A stretch of DNA of 64,000 nucleotides, from contig OX393576.1 in NCBI GenBank assembly GCA_947652605.1, positions 14,596,575 through 14,660,574 of the forward strand. Reading direction: 5' to 3'. The position numbers and the translations under genes are program-made. Source of the DNA: Elmis aenea. Taxonomy: Eukaryota > Arthropoda > Insecta > Coleoptera > Elmidae. This document shows positions 61,570 to 64,000 of this stretch, one piece after another. The notes below the pieces were generated by a model that worked only from the letters and a program-made list of their open reading frames with translations, searched no databases and was not told where the DNA came from. The first letter of the stretch is position 1. Every line of letters begins with the position of its first letter.

Positions 61570-64000
61570 ACAGAATATTGGAATATTTTCCGAACCGTTT
61601 GTTCTTAATGAGTAAGTATGACATGTCCTGAAAATTTCAAGTCAATATCTTAAGCAGTTGAAAAGTTATTCGCGAATATGTTTCCAAACGAGATTAATAA
61701 CAAAGAAATTTTGCTTTGTTGAGTTAATTTTTGTAATTTCTTACAAACAGAATATTGGAATATTTCCCGAACCGTTTGTTTTTAATAAGTAAGCATGATA
61801 AACATGTCCTGAAAATTTCAAGTCAATATCTTAAGCAGTTGAAAAGTTATTCGCGAATATGTTTCCAAACGAGATTAATAATAAAGAAATGTTGCTTTGT
61901 TGAGTTAATTTTTGAAATTTCTTACAAACAGAATATTGGAATATTTCCCGAACCGTTTGTTTTTAATAAGTAAGCATGATAAACATGTCCTGAAAATTTC
62001 AAGTCAATATCTTAAGCAGTTGAAAAGTTATTCGCGAATATGTTTCCAAACGAGATTAATAACAAAGAAATTTTGCTTTGTTGAGTTAATTTTTGAAATT
62101 TCTTGCAAACAGAATATTGGAATATTTCCCGAACCGTTTGTTTTTATGAGTAAACATGATAAACATGTCCTGAAAATTTTAAGTCAATATCTTAAGCAGT
62201 TGAAAAGTTATTCGCGAATATGTTTCCAAACGAGATTAATAACAAAGAAATTTTGCTTTGTTGAGTTAATTTTTGAAATTTCTTACAAACAGAATATTGG
62301 AATATTTCCCGAACCGTTTGTTTTTTATGAGTAAACATGATAAACATGTCCTGAAAATTTCAAGTCAATATCTTAAGCAGTTGAAAAGTTATTCGCGAAT
62401 ATGTTTCGAAACGAGATTAATAACAAAGAAATTTTGCTTTGTTGAGTTAATTTTTGAAATTTCTTACGAACAGAATATTGGAATATTTCCCGAACCGTTT
62501 GTTTTTTATGAGTAAGCATGATAAACATGTCCTGAAAATTTCAAGTCAATATCTTAAGCAGTTGAAAAGTTATTCGCGAATATGTTTTCAAACGAGATTA
62601 ATAATAAAGAAATTTTGCTTTGTTGAGTTAATTTTTGAAATTTCTTACAAACAGAATATTGGAATATTTCCCGAACCGTTTGTTTCTAATAAGTAAGCAT
62701 GATAAACATGTCCTGAAAATTTCAAGTCAATATCTTAAGCAGTTGAAAAGTTATTCGCGAATATGTTTCCAAACGAGATTAATAACAAAGAAATTTTGCC
62801 CTGTTGAGTTAATTTTTGAAATTTCTTGCCAACAGAATATTGGAATATTTCCCGAACCGTTTGTTTTTTATGAGTAAGCATGATAAACATGCCCTGAAAA
62901 TTTCAAGTCAATATCTTAAGCAGTTGAAAAGTTATTCGCGAATATGTTTCCAAACGAGATTAATAACAAAGAAATTTTGCTTTGTTGAGTTAATTTTTGA
63001 AATTTCTTACAAACAGAATATTGGAATATTTCCCGAACCCTTTGTTTTTCATGAGTAAACATGATAAACATGTCCTGAAAATTTCAAGTCAATATCTTAA
63101 GCAGTTGAAAAGTTATTCGCCAATATGTTTCGAAACGAGATTAATAATAAAGAAATTTTGCTTTGTTGAGTTAATTTTTGAAATTTCTTACAAACAGAAT
63201 ATTGGAATATTTCCCGAACCGTTTGTTTTTTATGAGTAAGCTTGATAAACATGTCCTGAAAATTTCAAGTCAATATCTTAAGCAGTTGAAAAGTTATTCG
63301 CGAATATGTTTCGAAACGAGATTAATAATAAAGAAATTTTGCTTTGTTGAGTTAATTTTTGAAATTTCTTACAAACAGAATATTGGAATATTTCCCGAAC
63401 CCTTTGTTTTCCATGAGTAAACATGATAAACATGTCCTGAAAATTTCAAGTCAATATCTTAAGCAGTTGAAAAGTTATTCGCGAATATGTTTCGAAACGA
63501 GAATAATAACAAAGAAATTTTGCTTTGTTGAGTTAATTTTTGAAATTTCTTACAAACAGAATATTGGAATATTTCCCGAACCCTTTGTTTTTCATGAGTA
63601 AACATGATAAACATGTCCTGAAAATTTCAAGTCAATATCTTAAGCAGTTGAAAAGTTATTCGCGAATATGTTTCCAAACGAGATTAATAATAAAGAAATT
63701 TTGCTTTGTTGAGTTAATTTTTGAAATTTCTTCCAAACAGAATATTGGAATATTTCCCGAACCGTTTGTTTTTTATGAGTAAACATGATAAACATGTCCT
63801 GAAAATTTCAAGTCAATATCTTAAGCAGTTGAAAAGTTATTCGCGAATATGTTTCGAAACGAGAATACTAACAAAGAAATTTTGCTTTGTTGAGTTAATT
63901 TTTGAAATTTCTTACAAACAGAATGTTGGAATATTTCCCGAACCCTTTGTTTTTCATGAGTAAACATGATAAACATGTCCTGAAAATTTCAAGTCAATAT
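61570..64000. repeat. Satellite array, ~181-bp unit, 13.4 copies to window edge
   Basis: Units begin ACAGAATATTGGAATATTT at 61570, 61747, 61928, 62109, 62289, 62470, then every 181 bp to 63918. The first spacing is 177, one is 180 and the rest are 181. The first unit is most diverged; later ones differ at few positions. Nearly every unit holds the palindrome ATTCGCGAAT and a dyad AAACATGATAAACATGT. The ~80-codon open frames, one per unit, are by-products of the repeat, not genes. The array runs off the window. Confidence 0.95.

Noticed and set aside
61755..63963. Series of 80- to 140-codon open frames as a tandem gene family
   Set aside because: They follow exactly from the 181-bp satellite period; no signal peptide, promoter or splice signal, and frames change with single-T length differences.
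1..64000. CRISPR arrays, bacterial operons, rRNA or clear tRNA genes
   Set aside because: The only regular tandem repeat has 181-bp units without spacers, and everything else fits an insect nuclear intron-rich locus.

Overview
The window looks like an insect nuclear genome. It is very AT-rich, has one gene split by long introns with canonical GT-AG splice sites, and carries many insect-type transposon remnants: hAT, mariner, Penelope-like and LINE elements, plus TA-flanked fold-back elements ending in TATACAGGGTG...CACCCTGTATA. A beetle is a reasonable guess, but the sequence alone does not prove it. There are no prokaryotic features.

The only gene I can support is on the + strand, from 6855 to 51405. 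Eleven exons join without a phase error into one 2,423-nt reading frame (806 codons plus stop, open at its 5' end). The protein has five CUB domains, one LDL-receptor class A (LDLa) domain, one transmembrane helix, an Arg-rich stop-transfer segment and a short tail ending Val-Asp-Ser-Val. This is the layout of the SOL-1 / LEV-10 group of neurotransmitter-receptor auxiliary proteins, usually named 'suppressor of lurcher protein 1' in insects. The signal peptide and first exon(s) must lie upstream of the window or went unrecognised. CUB1 to CUB3 each have the same plan: a phase-2 intron just before the third Cys and phase-1 introns between domains. CUB4 has it too, a few residues off. CUB5 breaks the plan.

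The introns are filled with mobile-element debris. 1-6854: fold-back arms and a minus-strand LINE reverse-transcriptase fragment. 7033-20235: fold-backs, a four-deep nest of hAT-like and fold-back elements at 13008-15257, and an inverted-repeat cluster at 16.7-17.7 kb. 23515-39289 (16 kb): a 1.55-kb palindrome, an hAT with a perfect 8-bp target duplication and transposase C-terminus, two mariner remnants, a Tc1/mariner C-terminus, a second LINE fragment and several fold-backs. 40722-43479: a pogo-like end, a Penelope-like element with GIY-YIG endonuclease, and an hAT MITE with a perfect target duplication. 47352-51172: fold-backs and two candidate alternative 3' exons that would replace the transmembrane tail by a hydrophobic, GPI-signal-like tail.

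Downstream of the stop codon (51406-60978) I see no second gene; part is probably 3' UTR. From 61570 to the window edge runs a tandem satellite with a ~181-bp unit. Its first, most diverged unit abuts a truncated fold-back arm.

Most valuable points for a second look: the alternative C-termini, the CUB exon pattern, the satellite/fold-back junction, and the very long intronic palindromes.
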